64,000 nt of DNA, taken from NCBI GenBank assembly GCA_963691655.1, contig OY829326.1:145656998-145720997 (forward strand), read 5' to 3'. Source of the DNA: Toxonevra muliebris. Its lineage: Eukaryota; Arthropoda; Insecta; Diptera; Pallopteridae. Shown here piece after piece: positions 44,175-55,500 of the stretch. Positions within the stretch are counted from its first letter, which is position 1, and the number at the start of each line of letters is the position of its first letter. Position numbers and translations under genes: made by a program. The notes under the pieces are model-generated. The model saw only the letters and a list, made by a program, of their open reading frames with translations, did not search any database and was not told the DNA's origin.

Positions 44175-45312
44175 TCATGGGAAATAATTTTTTTAAGAAC
44201 ATATTAACCCTCTACCTACCTTATGTTGATTATGAGTATTTTTTACCTCATGGTTTAAAATGACCCTGTGGTTCTCTGAACATAGTATTCTTCTTAGACT
44301 TGATTTAAGATATTTAAAGAAATTTTTAATTTATAGACTTTTACCTTTTTGTATGGCAACACCCTCAAATGAACGAACATTTAAAAAAAAAAAACTTAAA
44401 ATTACGTGTACCAAAATTTTCCAACTATTGCATGGAGTCAAACCAGTGAGCGGCGCAGTGAAAACCCTTTTTTTAAACAATTGATAACCAGATTATGCCA
44501 CTATCCATAAAGAAATTTTTCTTTTCAATTTTTTATTTTTGACTGTGTCGAGCACCTTGCGTAGCAGGCCCTAGCGGTTGAACAAGAATTTCTTCCCTCG
44601 TTAATTACATCTATTAAAAAAATACAATTTAAGTTTAGTTTTTCAAGCAAAATCATTATTTTTAAGTTTTAACAGGCACTATTTGTCACAAAATAAACTT
44701 TTCCAAACCCACTTCATCCACCAGAAAAACTCATTAACTGACAAAACAATTGTTTTTTATTTCAGATGATTTATTCTCGAGTTATAGCGCTTACCTGAGA
44801 GTCGCTTTTAGAGAAAGGGTCCTGCACAGAAACATCTTAAAAAATTTATAGAATTTTTCTTTAAATATTTTTAGAGACTATGCAGAAAAGAAATATAAGG
44901 ATGTCTATATGGGAATATATGGTATATGTACGATATAAATATTCATTTCATATGTACATATGTACATATATGAAAGCAATAATTTTTGAGAAATTTCTTT
45001 TGTTGACGTCATTGCCAAGGCCTCAATGAAATTCATTCATAAAATATTTTGTAGCTTCCTTCCTTTTTACGCTATCTAAGTAGTTTACACCACATAAATT
45101 GAATTTTTCTTTTGTATCATAAAATTGAAAAACAAAAAAAATTCTTTTAATGGTGTTGAATATTGCTTTGGTAGAAATTACGTTGGTGAAGAATGCAATG
45201 GTGCACATGTGCGATAACAAAATTAAATCAATCAAATCGAAATTGAAGTTCATTGAAAAGAAAGTAATACAGGATACGCGCAGAAGTTCCTGCCGCTTAG
45301 TAGTTGAGAAAT
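44175..45312. other. Intergenic, upstream of the repeat-protein gene
   Basis: No gene recognised. A palindromic ATATGTACATATGTACATAT stretch lies at about 44949-44970. The proximal part should carry enhancer or promoter elements of the gene at 45505. Confidence 0.4.
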
Positions 45313-45313
45313 G

Positions 45314-45349
45314 TATAAAAGCAGCATAAAGTAGCCTTAAAAACCAGTT
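45314..45349 (+). promoter_or_regulatory. Core promoter: TATA box and initiator
   Basis: TATAAAA at 45314-45320 is followed by an arthropod initiator CAGTT at 45345-45349, about 31 bases downstream. That spacing is ideal for a transcription start near 45346. It leaves a 5' UTR of about 160 bases before the ATG at 45505. A sharp TATA/Inr promoter suits a tissue-specific, highly expressed gene. Confidence 0.7.
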
Positions 45350-45504
45350 AATCTTGTGCTTTCGACAAAGAATAGTGTACTACCGACGAAATAAAAATAT
45401 CTGTTTATAAAAAACTTCACTTTGCCAATAATATAAATAAAATTAAACATATTTATTTTGTGCTGTGCTAAAAACATTTACAACCAAAACAGCTCAAAAA
45501 TACA

Positions 45505-48500
45505 ATGGTATTAAATTGTTGGCAGTTGAAAGCAACTGTCGTTTTTCTATTTGTGGGCTCAAGTCTTGCTCTTGCAAATCTGCATAGCTGCGATCCCAAT
45601 TTTTGTTACGAAAGGCGAACTTATGTTCGCAATAATAAGCCGTTACACGAAAAACTAACTTTGGACCGTGAAAATAACGAAAGTTTAAACCGAGAAGAAT
45701 TCTATAATCATCGCATAGATAACCATAATAACTTGCCGGAAATTGGTTACGGTGAAGAGCGTGACGGGAGTTTCAGACGAACTAAAAATAGTCGTGTCGA
45801 TACTCTAGAAAAAGGTACAGTATTATCCCGACGAGAAGAGTATCTTGAAGATTCAACAGTTCGCAACGATGACCGACGAATGGAGAACCCAAAGCCATCC
45901 AGACGTGTGGAAAATCAAGCAGATTCACGTTTTCCCGGTAACCAGAGAATCGAAGATTTGAATGATCATCGGGATGAATCGAAGGGTATAGAAAATCATG
46001 AACAGACTCGCAGGTTCGTAGAACGTCGAGTTGACGAAGAAGGGCATGAAACAGAATCGAGGCTTATCAAAGACCGTGAAGTTACGGGTCGTTTTGATAA
46101 CCAGCGAACAGATAACCCTGAAGAACGATTAGGACCATATAGGCATGTGGAAAAGCATGAGGACGTGTTTAGGATTGACGATCAAAGAATTAAAAACCGT
46201 GAAGTACCAAGGGCTAAGAAAGGCCGTGAAATCATACGTCAGTTTGATCACATGCAGTATGAAACAGAGGAAGAGCGCCGAGAATTATCTAGGGGTACAA
46301 AAGATAATGTAGCCACACGCTGGTTAGTTGATGGACTAGTTATTGATATTAAAGAACGCCGCGAAGATAGTACCTTTACACGTAATCGAAATGAAAATCA
46401 AGAACATCGTCGAGAAGAATCCAGACGCATAAAAGATAGAGAAACCAGAAGTCGACGAATTGATGATGATGTAGAACGACGGGAATTGTCAAGACGCGTT
46501 CAAGACCGTGAAGTTGACGACCGCCAAACCGATCGTAAAGTCGCACGCCGTTTGAATGATCGACATATTAATGACGGAGAAGAACGTCGACAAGTATCAC
46601 GGCAGTTGAAAGATCGTGAAGCCATAGTTCGGGTTGTTGACCAACGAAATTATGAGAGGCAAGAACATCGAGAAAAATCCAGAAATATTGAAGATCGTGC
46701 TACAACACGCCACTTCGATAACCAAAGAATCAATGACGAAAAAGAAGTATCGAGGCGTATTGAAGACCGTGAAACCACACGTAGGTTCTCTGAACGCCGA
46801 AGTGACGACCAAGAAAAACTCCGAGAAGAATCCAGACGTACAGAAGATCGATTGAGTAGCCGACGAGTTGATGATAGAGAAGAACGTATACACGTACCAA
46901 GGCAGCTGGAAGATAAGGAAGCCATGCGTCGGTTTGTTGACCACCGAACTTATGACAAGCAAGAACGTCGAGAAGAGCCCAATAATATGGGAGATCGTGA
47001 TACAACACGCCGCTTTGATGACCAAAGAATTAATGATGAAAAAGAAGTATCGCGGCGTATTGAAGACCGTGAAACCACACGTAGGTTCTCTGAACTCCAA
47101 AATGACGACCAAGAAAAACTCCGAGAAGAATCCAGACGTACAGAAGATCGATTGAGTAGCCACCGAGTTGATGATAGAGAAGAACGTCGACACGTACCAA
47201 GGCAGTTGGAAAATCAGGAAGCGATACGTCGGTTTGATGACCAACGAAATTATGACAGGCAGGAACGTCGAAAAGAATCCAGTATTATTGGCGATCGCGA
47301 TACAACACGCCGCTTTGATGACCAAAGAATTAATGATGAAAAAGAAGTATCGCGGCGTATTGAAGACCGTGAAACCACACGTAGGTTCTCTGAACGCCAA
47401 AATGACGACCAAGAAAAACTCCGAGAAGAATCCAGACGTACAGAAGATCCATTGAGTAGCCACCGAGTTGATGATAGAGAAGAACGTCGACACGTACCAA
47501 GGCAGTTGGAAAATCAGGAAGCGATACGTCGGTTTGATGACCAACGAAATTATGACAGGCAGGAACGTCGAAAAGAATCCAGTATTATTGGCGATCGCGA
47601 TACAACACGCCGCTTTGATGACCAAAGAATTAATGATGAAAAAGAAGTATCGCGGCGTATTGAAGACCGTGAAACCACACGTAGGTTCTCTGAACGCCAA
47701 AATGACGACCAAGAAAAACTCCGAGAAGAATCCAGACGTACAGAAGATCGTTTGAGTAGCCGCCGAGTTGATGATAGAGAAGAACGTCGACACGTACCAA
47801 GGCAGTTGGAAAATCAGGAAGCCATGCGTCGGTTTGATGACCAACGAAATTATGACAGGCAGGAACGTCGAAAAGAATCCAGTATTATTGGCGATCGCGA
47901 TACAACACGCCGCTTTGATGACCAAAGAATTAATGATGAAAAAGAAGTATCGCGGCGTATTGAAGACCGTGAAACCACACGTAGGTTCTCTGAACGCCAA
48001 AATGACGACCAAGAAAAACTCCGAGAAGAATCCAGACGTACAGAAGATCGTTTGAGTAGCCGCCGAGTTGATGATAGAGAAGAACGTCGACACGTACCAA
48101 GGCAGTTGGAAAATCAGGAAGCCATGCGTCGGTTTGTTGACCACCGAACTCATGACAAGCAAGAACGTCGAGACGAGCCCAATAATATGGGAGATCGTGA
48201 TACAACACGCCACTTTGATGACCAAAGAATTAAGAATGAAAAAGAAGTATCGCGGCGTATTGAAGACCGTGAAACCACACGTAGGTTCTCTGACCGCCAA
48301 AATGACGACCAAGAAAAACTCCGAGAAGAATCCAGACGTACAGAAGATCGATTGAGTAGCCGCCGAGTTGATGTTAGAGAAAAACGTCGACACGTACCAA
48401 GGCAGTTGGAAGATCGTGAAGCCATGCGTCGGTTTGTTGACCACCGAACTCATGACAAGCAAGAACGTCGAGACGAGCCCAATAATATGGGAGATCGTGA

Positions 48501-51473
48501 TACAACACGCCACTTTGATGACCAAAGAATTAAGAATGAAAAAGAAGTATCGCGGCGTATTAAAGACTGTGAAACCACACGTAGGTTCTCTGAACGCCAA
48601 AATGACGACCAAGAAAAACTCCGAGAAGAATCCAGACGTACAGAAGATCGATTGAGTAGCCGCCGAGTTGATGATAGAGAAGAACGTCGACACGTACCAA
48701 GGCAGTTGGAAAATCAGGAAGCCATGCGTCGGTTTGTTGACCACCGAACTCATGACAAGCAAGAACGTCGAGACGAGCCCAATAATATGGGAGATCGTGA
48801 TACAACACGCCACTTTGATGACCAAAGAATTAAGGATGAAAAAGAAGTATTGCGGCGTATTGAAGACCGTGAAACCACACGTAGGTTCTCTGACCGCCAA
48901 AATGACGACCAAGAAAAACTCCGAGAAGAATCCAGACGTACAGAAGATCGATTGAGTAGCCGACGAGTTGATGATAGAGAAGAACGTCGACACGTACCAA
49001 GGCAGTTGGAAGATCGTGAAGCCATGCGTCGGTTTGTTGACCACCGAACTCATGACAAGCAAGAACGTCGAGACGAGCCCAATAATATGGGAGATCGTGA
49101 TACAACACGCCGCTTTGATGACCAAAGAATTAATGATGAAAAAGAAATATCGTGGCGTATTGAAGACCGTGAAACCACACGTAGGTTCTCTGAACGCCAA
49201 AAAGACAACCAAGAAAAACTCGGAGAAGAATCCACACGTACAGAAGATCGATTGAACAGCCGACGAGTTGATGATAGAGAAGAACGTCGACACGTACCAA
49301 AGCAGTTGGAAAATCAGGAAGCCATACGTCGGTTTGATGACCAACGAAATTATGACAGTCAGGAACGTCGAGAAGAATCCAGTATTATTGGCGATCGCTA
49401 TACAACACGCCGTTTTGATGACCAAAGAATTAATGATGAAAAAGAAGTATCGCGTAGTATTAAAGACCGTGAAACCACACGTAGGTTCTCTGAACGCCAA
49501 AATGACGACCAAGAAAAACTCCGAGAAGAATCCAGACGTACAGAAGATCGATTGAGTAGCCGACGAGTTGATGATAGAGAAGAACGTCGACACGTACCAA
49601 GGCAGTTGGAAGATCGTGAGGCCATGCGTCGGTTTGTTGACCATCGAACTCATAACAAGCAAGAACGTCGAGACGAGCCCAATAATAAGGGAGATCGTGA
49701 TACAACACGCCGCTTTGATGACCAAAGAATTAATGATGAAAAAGAAGTATCGTGGCGTATTGAAGACCGTGAAACCACACGTAGGTTCTCTGAACGCCAA
49801 AAAGACAACCAAGAAAAACTCGGAGAAGAATCCACACGTACAGAAGATCGATTGAACAGCCGACGAGTTGATGATAGAGAAGAACGTCGACACGTACCAA
49901 AGCAGTTGGAAAATCAGGAAGCCATACGTCGGTTTGATGACCAACGAAATTATGACAGTCAGGAACGTCGAGAAGAATCCAGTATTATTGGCGATCGCGA
50001 TACAACACGCCGTTTTGATGACCAAAGAATTAATGATGAAAAAGAAGTATCGCGTAGTATTAAAGACCGTGAAACCACACGTAGGTTCTCTGAACGCCAA
50101 AATGACGACCAAGAAAAACTCCGAGAAGAATCCAGACGTACAGAAGATCGATTGAGTAGCCGACGAGTTGATGATAGAGAAGAACGTCGACACGTACCAA
50201 AGCAGTTGGAAAATCAGGAAGCCATACGTCGGTTTGATGACCAACGAAATTATGACAGTCAGGAACGTCGAGAAGAATCCAGTATTATTGGCGATCGCTA
50301 TACAACACGCCGTTTTGATGACCAAAGAATTAATGATGAAAAAGAAGTATCGCGTAGTATTAAAGACCGTGAAACCACACGTAGGTTCTCTGAACGCCAA
50401 AATGACGACCAAGAAAAACTCCGAGAAGAATCCAGACGTACAGAAGATCGATTGAGTAGCCGACGAGTTGATGATAGAGAAGAACGTCGACACGTACCAA
50501 GGCAGTTGGAAGATCGTGAGGCCATGCATTGTATTGTTGATCAACGAAGTCATGACAGGCAAGAACGACGAGAAGAATTCGGTAACATAGAAAATCTGGA
50601 TACAAGACGCCGTTTCAATGACCGAAAAATTAATGGCAACCAAGAAGAATCTAGGCGTGTTGAAGACCGTGAAATTACACGTCGTCTTGCTGAACAGCAA
50701 AGTGAAGTCACTCGACGAATTAATGACGATGAAAAATTCAGACGCATGGAATACAGTAAAGCTCAAGAATCAAATCTCAGGGAAGATCGTAGAGTCACAC
50801 ATCGCATTGATGGCCAAGAAATTAATAGCAGTGAAGAGCGTAGTCAAGAATCTAGGAGTATGGAAAATCGTGAAGCCACACATCGCCTAGATGGTCGGCG
50901 AATTGACGACAGAGAAGTACGCCGGGAACTACCAATGCGTTTGAATGATAATCAACAATACGAAGATAGACAAGAGCGTCAAGAACTATCAAGACGCATT
51001 CGAGATCGTGCCACCACACGCCGTTTCGAGCAACAAGAAATTATCGACCGAGATCGCTCAGAAGTATCCAAGCGCATGGAAGACCGTGAAGTTACACGTC
51101 GTCGAATTGACAACCGAGGAAAACGCACAGAAATACCCAATCGTTCAGAAATCTCTGATGCCACACATCGTTTGGACGACCGAAACTATTCTGAAAACTT
51201 TTTTGATGGTCGTAAGCATTCTTTGGAATACAAAGCAACCGAATTGAATTTAAAATCATTTATGAATATAAAACGCGAATACATTGTTATTGGTCAAGGG
51301 GCTTTGCTGGCAATATTAATAATGAAAGCTTTTGCAGAAAGCAACAATAAAATAAGGTGAACTAATTAATAAATGTACTTTTGCAAGCTTATAAAATAAT
51401 TTTAATATTTGTGTTTTTCAGAAATGGTATCATGCTAAAGTTGAACGATGCCGTAAAGATGGTGGGTTTTTAA
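45505..51473 (+). CDS. Secreted Arg/Asp/Glu-rich tandem-repeat protein
   Basis: The main exon is open from 45505 to 51360 (1951 aa). A signal peptide is clear: WQLKATVVFLFVGSSLALAN, then a short Cys-containing segment (CDPNFC). The rest is almost entirely charged, alternating Arg with Asp/Glu. It is organised first as diverged units of about 25 residues and then as a near-perfect 100-residue repeat (46604-50503). The C-terminus has a hydrophobic stretch (YIVIGQGALLAILIMKAFA) that could be a membrane or aggregation segment. A GTGAAC donor at 51357 and a good acceptor ending at 51421 suggest a 65-nt intron. Splicing would replace the stop with a 17-residue tail ending at 51473. I do not recognise a named family. 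A glue, cuticle, eggshell or other extracellular structural role is a guess from the composition. Confidence 0.8.
46604..50503 (+). repeat. 300-bp higher-order coding repeat, 13 copies
   Basis: Period is exactly 300 bp, so the frame is kept. Unit starts such as CGGCAGTTGAAAGATCGTGA recur at 46604, 46904, 47204 and so on to 50204, with a diverged partial at 50504. Each 100-residue unit consists of four related sub-repeats of about 23-27 residues with a core like DRETTRRFSERQ. Two unit types alternate: one with RRFDDQRNYD...SSIIGDR and one with RRFVDHRTHDKQERRDEPNN. Outer units are more diverged than inner ones, as expected from unequal crossing-over. Confidence 0.92.
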
Positions 51474-52575
51474 TATTCTTTACGACAAGATGAAACCAGA
51501 CTTCGATCCCAAATGTAAATACTGGCAAAATGTACCTACAGCAACTTATGTGTACTTGAAATTATATTTATAACGTGAGCAACAAGTTTAACTTATATAA
51601 AAAACTTTAAAATAATTTACTCGTATACAGAGATATTTTTGTTGAAAAAAAAAAAATAAATAAATACACAATAAATGTGCAAATAAAAAAAAATATATAT
51701 TTTGAATTGAATCTCAGGGTTGATAGTCTAGCGCTAGTTCACATGGAAGAAATTCGCCCAGTACTATATTCCCAAGTGAAAAAATAAAAATTGAGAGTAA
51801 GATTCTTCAGTAGTAAAGTGGAAATAATTAATGCAATGAATGTCGAAATTGAGAAGCTACAAAATATAATTTTAAGGCATGTTTTGAAAGGTAAATTAGG
51901 GATATAAAATTGAATTCTGATTTGCCAGTTTTTTTTCTGACTATTATATAATAATATATTAATCCCTCCGTATATTTAAAATTGTTTTACTGCATAACTT
52001 AACTGCAAAACAGATATTATTTTTTTACTGCATGCGACTAAAAGATTTTTTTCAAAACTAATGCGAATTTTTAATGGGGTTTTTCAGCTTCTCAATATTA
52101 GAAGTTAAGGCATTGGAAAAGCAAATTTTTTATTCTCACGCTAATTAAAATGTTCTGGCTACTGCCTCAATTTACACAACCACAAATGCTTTCAAATTTC
52201 ATGCTCTGTTAACGACCCCAAAAACTATGTTGCATTCATATGCGTATTAAGCTCACCTCTGTGAAGAGGATATTCTTTTTTGCGACGATAAAAACTACAT
52301 ACTCGTAATTGGTTATATGTAAATAGTTAATTTACTGAATATGCTCAAAGTTTGTAAAGTTCATTAACCTCTAAATAAAAACAAACTTATTTAAAACGAT
52401 GCTAATAGTTTGTGAAGGTAGAAGAAAGGGATATTTGGAAATTAGTTTTTACTCTTAACTATTTTAGAGGAAGGTTTTAACATGCCAGTTTTTTACAGTT
52501 AAAATGAATTGAACACTCACATACATATATGTATATATTTTTAGTTTATTTACTTTTATTAATTTATTTACTTAT
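51474..52575. other. Intergenic spacer between convergent genes
   Basis: It holds the 3' UTR of the repeat-protein gene (AATAAA-like signals at about 51655-51690) and, on the right, AT-rich sequence. Minus-strand AATAAA repeats for the UGT transcript lie next to its stop at 52550-52575. No gene otherwise. Confidence 0.5.
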
Positions 52576-55500
52576 TTATTTATTCTTCTTTGTTTTCGCT
52601 ACCTTTCTCGCCTTTTTACCACGGCAACACACAAATTTGCACAGCGTAACAAAAGCAGCAACCGCCACAGCTACTACAGCAAGTAAAAATCCAATAACAT
52701 CTAATGACATCAATTGCCAATGATTCATATACACCGCTGGCGATTGAAGATGCTTTGCGCCATTATGCCTGATTACATATTCCACCCAGTATTTCAGTGT
52801 TTGACGTGCTGTCATTGGACGGTCACGATACAAAACGGAAAATCTCTTAATAGCTTCAGCATATTTTCGGTTGTCTAAAACTTCTAAAATTGCTACGCGT
52901 AAGCTTTCCTCAGTCATGGTTATATAATCGACCGATAAACCATAACCAGAATGTACGACATTAATCATATTTGCAGGTTGATCGCCGAATAATGGTATAC
53001 CGACCATTGGTACACCATGATATTGTGATTCCACAACGCTGCCTTGACCACCGTGTGTTATGAAAAGTTTGATATTTGGATGCGCTAGTATATCATCTTG
53101 TGGCAGCCAACTTTTATAGACAATATTCGCCGATGAACCAGGGAATTCAGAATCACCCCATTTCCATAGAACTTTATAGGGTAATTTTGATAATACGTTG
53201 AATATGATTTTGGCCTTTTCTTTCGACAAAATTGGACCCTGCACAAGACTTCCTAAGCTGAAGTAAATGACACCATTTTTTTCTTTGTCAAGTATTTGTG
53301 CAATATCTGTGGGTAATGCATCGGCTTTCTCTTTTATTTGTATGCCACCAATTTCAATAAGTGCGGGCACAATGGGTCGTATCGGTCCTTGGCTGTAGCC
53401 GTGATGATTTGTGAGTATCAATGAAATATTCTTTTTGGCAACATCGAGTGGAGGGTAACGGCCCGATGGGAAATGATAGCTGAAATGGCAACATATTGTT
53501 TAGTTAGTAAAAAGTTATTCTATGGTTTTATGAACTCAAATATAAAAGCGATCGCATTATCAAATGCTAAATTACACTGTTCGACCAAAATCAAATTTTT
53601 CCAAAATCACAATGTTCTGAAAATTGATTCTCGTAGAGCTTAAAAAATAGTGTCTGGTGTTTTAAAAGTTAGCGTCTGATTCATATTTTACGTAGGCTTA
53701 CATATTTTTGATTACAACTACCAACAAGTTGACAGTTCTTGAATAATTTTGTCAATTTAATTATTTAAATAAGTTTCAATTTTGATATTTTTATACTAAA
53801 GCCAAGTTTACAGGTTTTTGGTTTTCCGTGGCCTAAAAATAAAATTTTATGACCAATATTTGTTTGGAAAGAATTTACTCCATTTGGATACTTTTAAAAG
53901 GTTTAATATATAGATTCTTGAAAAAGGCAGAACACAACAACCTATGAGAGAGGGAGATAAGTAGTAACACGCTATAAGTCGCTGAGCACTTGATGCCAAA
54001 CTAACCCAAATAACATAGTTAAAAATGGTTAAACTGTAAGCGTAAAATATAAATCTGATGAAAACTTTTCTATTAGAAAACATTCAGCGTTTTTCGTTGT
54101 TACAATTGATCCGAAGTCATGAGCTGTGAAAAACCATTATCGCGTTTCTTTTTATATCTGAACAGTCAGAGCTAAAATTTTGTGTTTTTTTTCTGGTCAG
54201 AGCATATTTGGAGCGTGTTCTACGTTTTCAGTAGAAATTGACTGAGTAGACAGAACTCGATTAAATTTTTTTTCTAAAAGAAATATAAATAAAAGAGTTT
54301 TCATGTAAAATAAAATATATTTATTCTTTTTAAGGTTTTGTCTGTTGTTATCTGACAGCTAGTCCTCAATGCTTTTTAAAATTGTTAAAGCGTGTCGAAT
54401 ATGCTCAGAGATCTGAGCTAAAAAAGATAAACCCCTATTGTTATTTTTTTTTGTTGGACTGTGTCACTATAATTTCAACACAATGTGAGATAAGAACAAG
54501 TTTATGAAATATGTACCTACCCCGTAGGAAAATTATAAACATTTGTAAACACAGCAAGTTGTAGCGGTTTTGCAATAAAGTTGGCAACTTTGTTTTTGAG
54601 AACTGTCTCTAGTGACAATGTAGGCCCCATTTGTCAAGTAATGAGAAAGTTTAGGAAATTTTCCCCCTTTTTTCTATTAAAACCAAGCACATCCCTTTTG
54701 AGGTATTATAGAACAAATAACCGGTCACCTTGATTTTCGGCAATTTCTATTTATTTATGCCATATATCTGTCTAAGTTTAGTTTAGCACCCGCGTTAGGT
54801 TCACTTTCGTTTTCGTCGTAAAAAAAGGCTCAAGTACTACTAATTATTGAAAGTAAAAAAAAACATTGGGTCGTATTGTTGATTACGTGCGGATAGAAAA
54901 TTTTTGCGGTAAGAAATATCGATAGATAATATTGTTGCGATTGTTGATTTCTGTGGTACGCACTGCATAACCTACGGATTTGACAGTTGTCGTCACACTA
55001 CACTGTTTTATTGACTCTTGACATATTAAAACCAAAATCTTATTTAATTTAATTTAAGAGAAATGATGAAAAATTCAGCAAAATGGACACAGTTCCGTTT
55101 TTTGACGATGAAAGCCATAGCGATGGCACAGATCTACGATCTGAAAGAAGGGGTTTAAAAAGAAACTCATGAGATATTCTGCAAATGAGCGACAAAGAGT
55201 AAGTAGAATTTTGTGCAAAGTATTTTATGCTAGCTCAAATTTATTTCAATGCTTGCTGATGGAATATGAGGCTGCTGTTAGTCAAAGCCAACGCGAGCGC
55301 GCACTCTCAGCGAAAGATAAGCTTGCAGCTAGTTTAAGATTTTTCGCTGAAGGAAGCTATCAACATAGCGTTGGGAAGGATTTCCACATCTATATCGCTT
55401 AATTCACATTTTTTTAGTGCTGTCCGAATTGCTTAATGTCTTGGAAAGTACACTGTGCTCCAAATGGATAACACTAAACATGAGCACGGGCGAAGAAAGA

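Noticed and set aside
46597..50766. 1389-codon minus-strand open frame as a gene
   Set aside because: It mirrors the sense repeat, has no start context, signal or domain, and stays open only because the 300-bp unit is stop-free in that frame.
46634..50890. Series of 95-codon plus-strand frames, one per 300-bp unit
   Set aside because: Out-of-frame shadows of the repeat protein, all with the same sequence and spacing.
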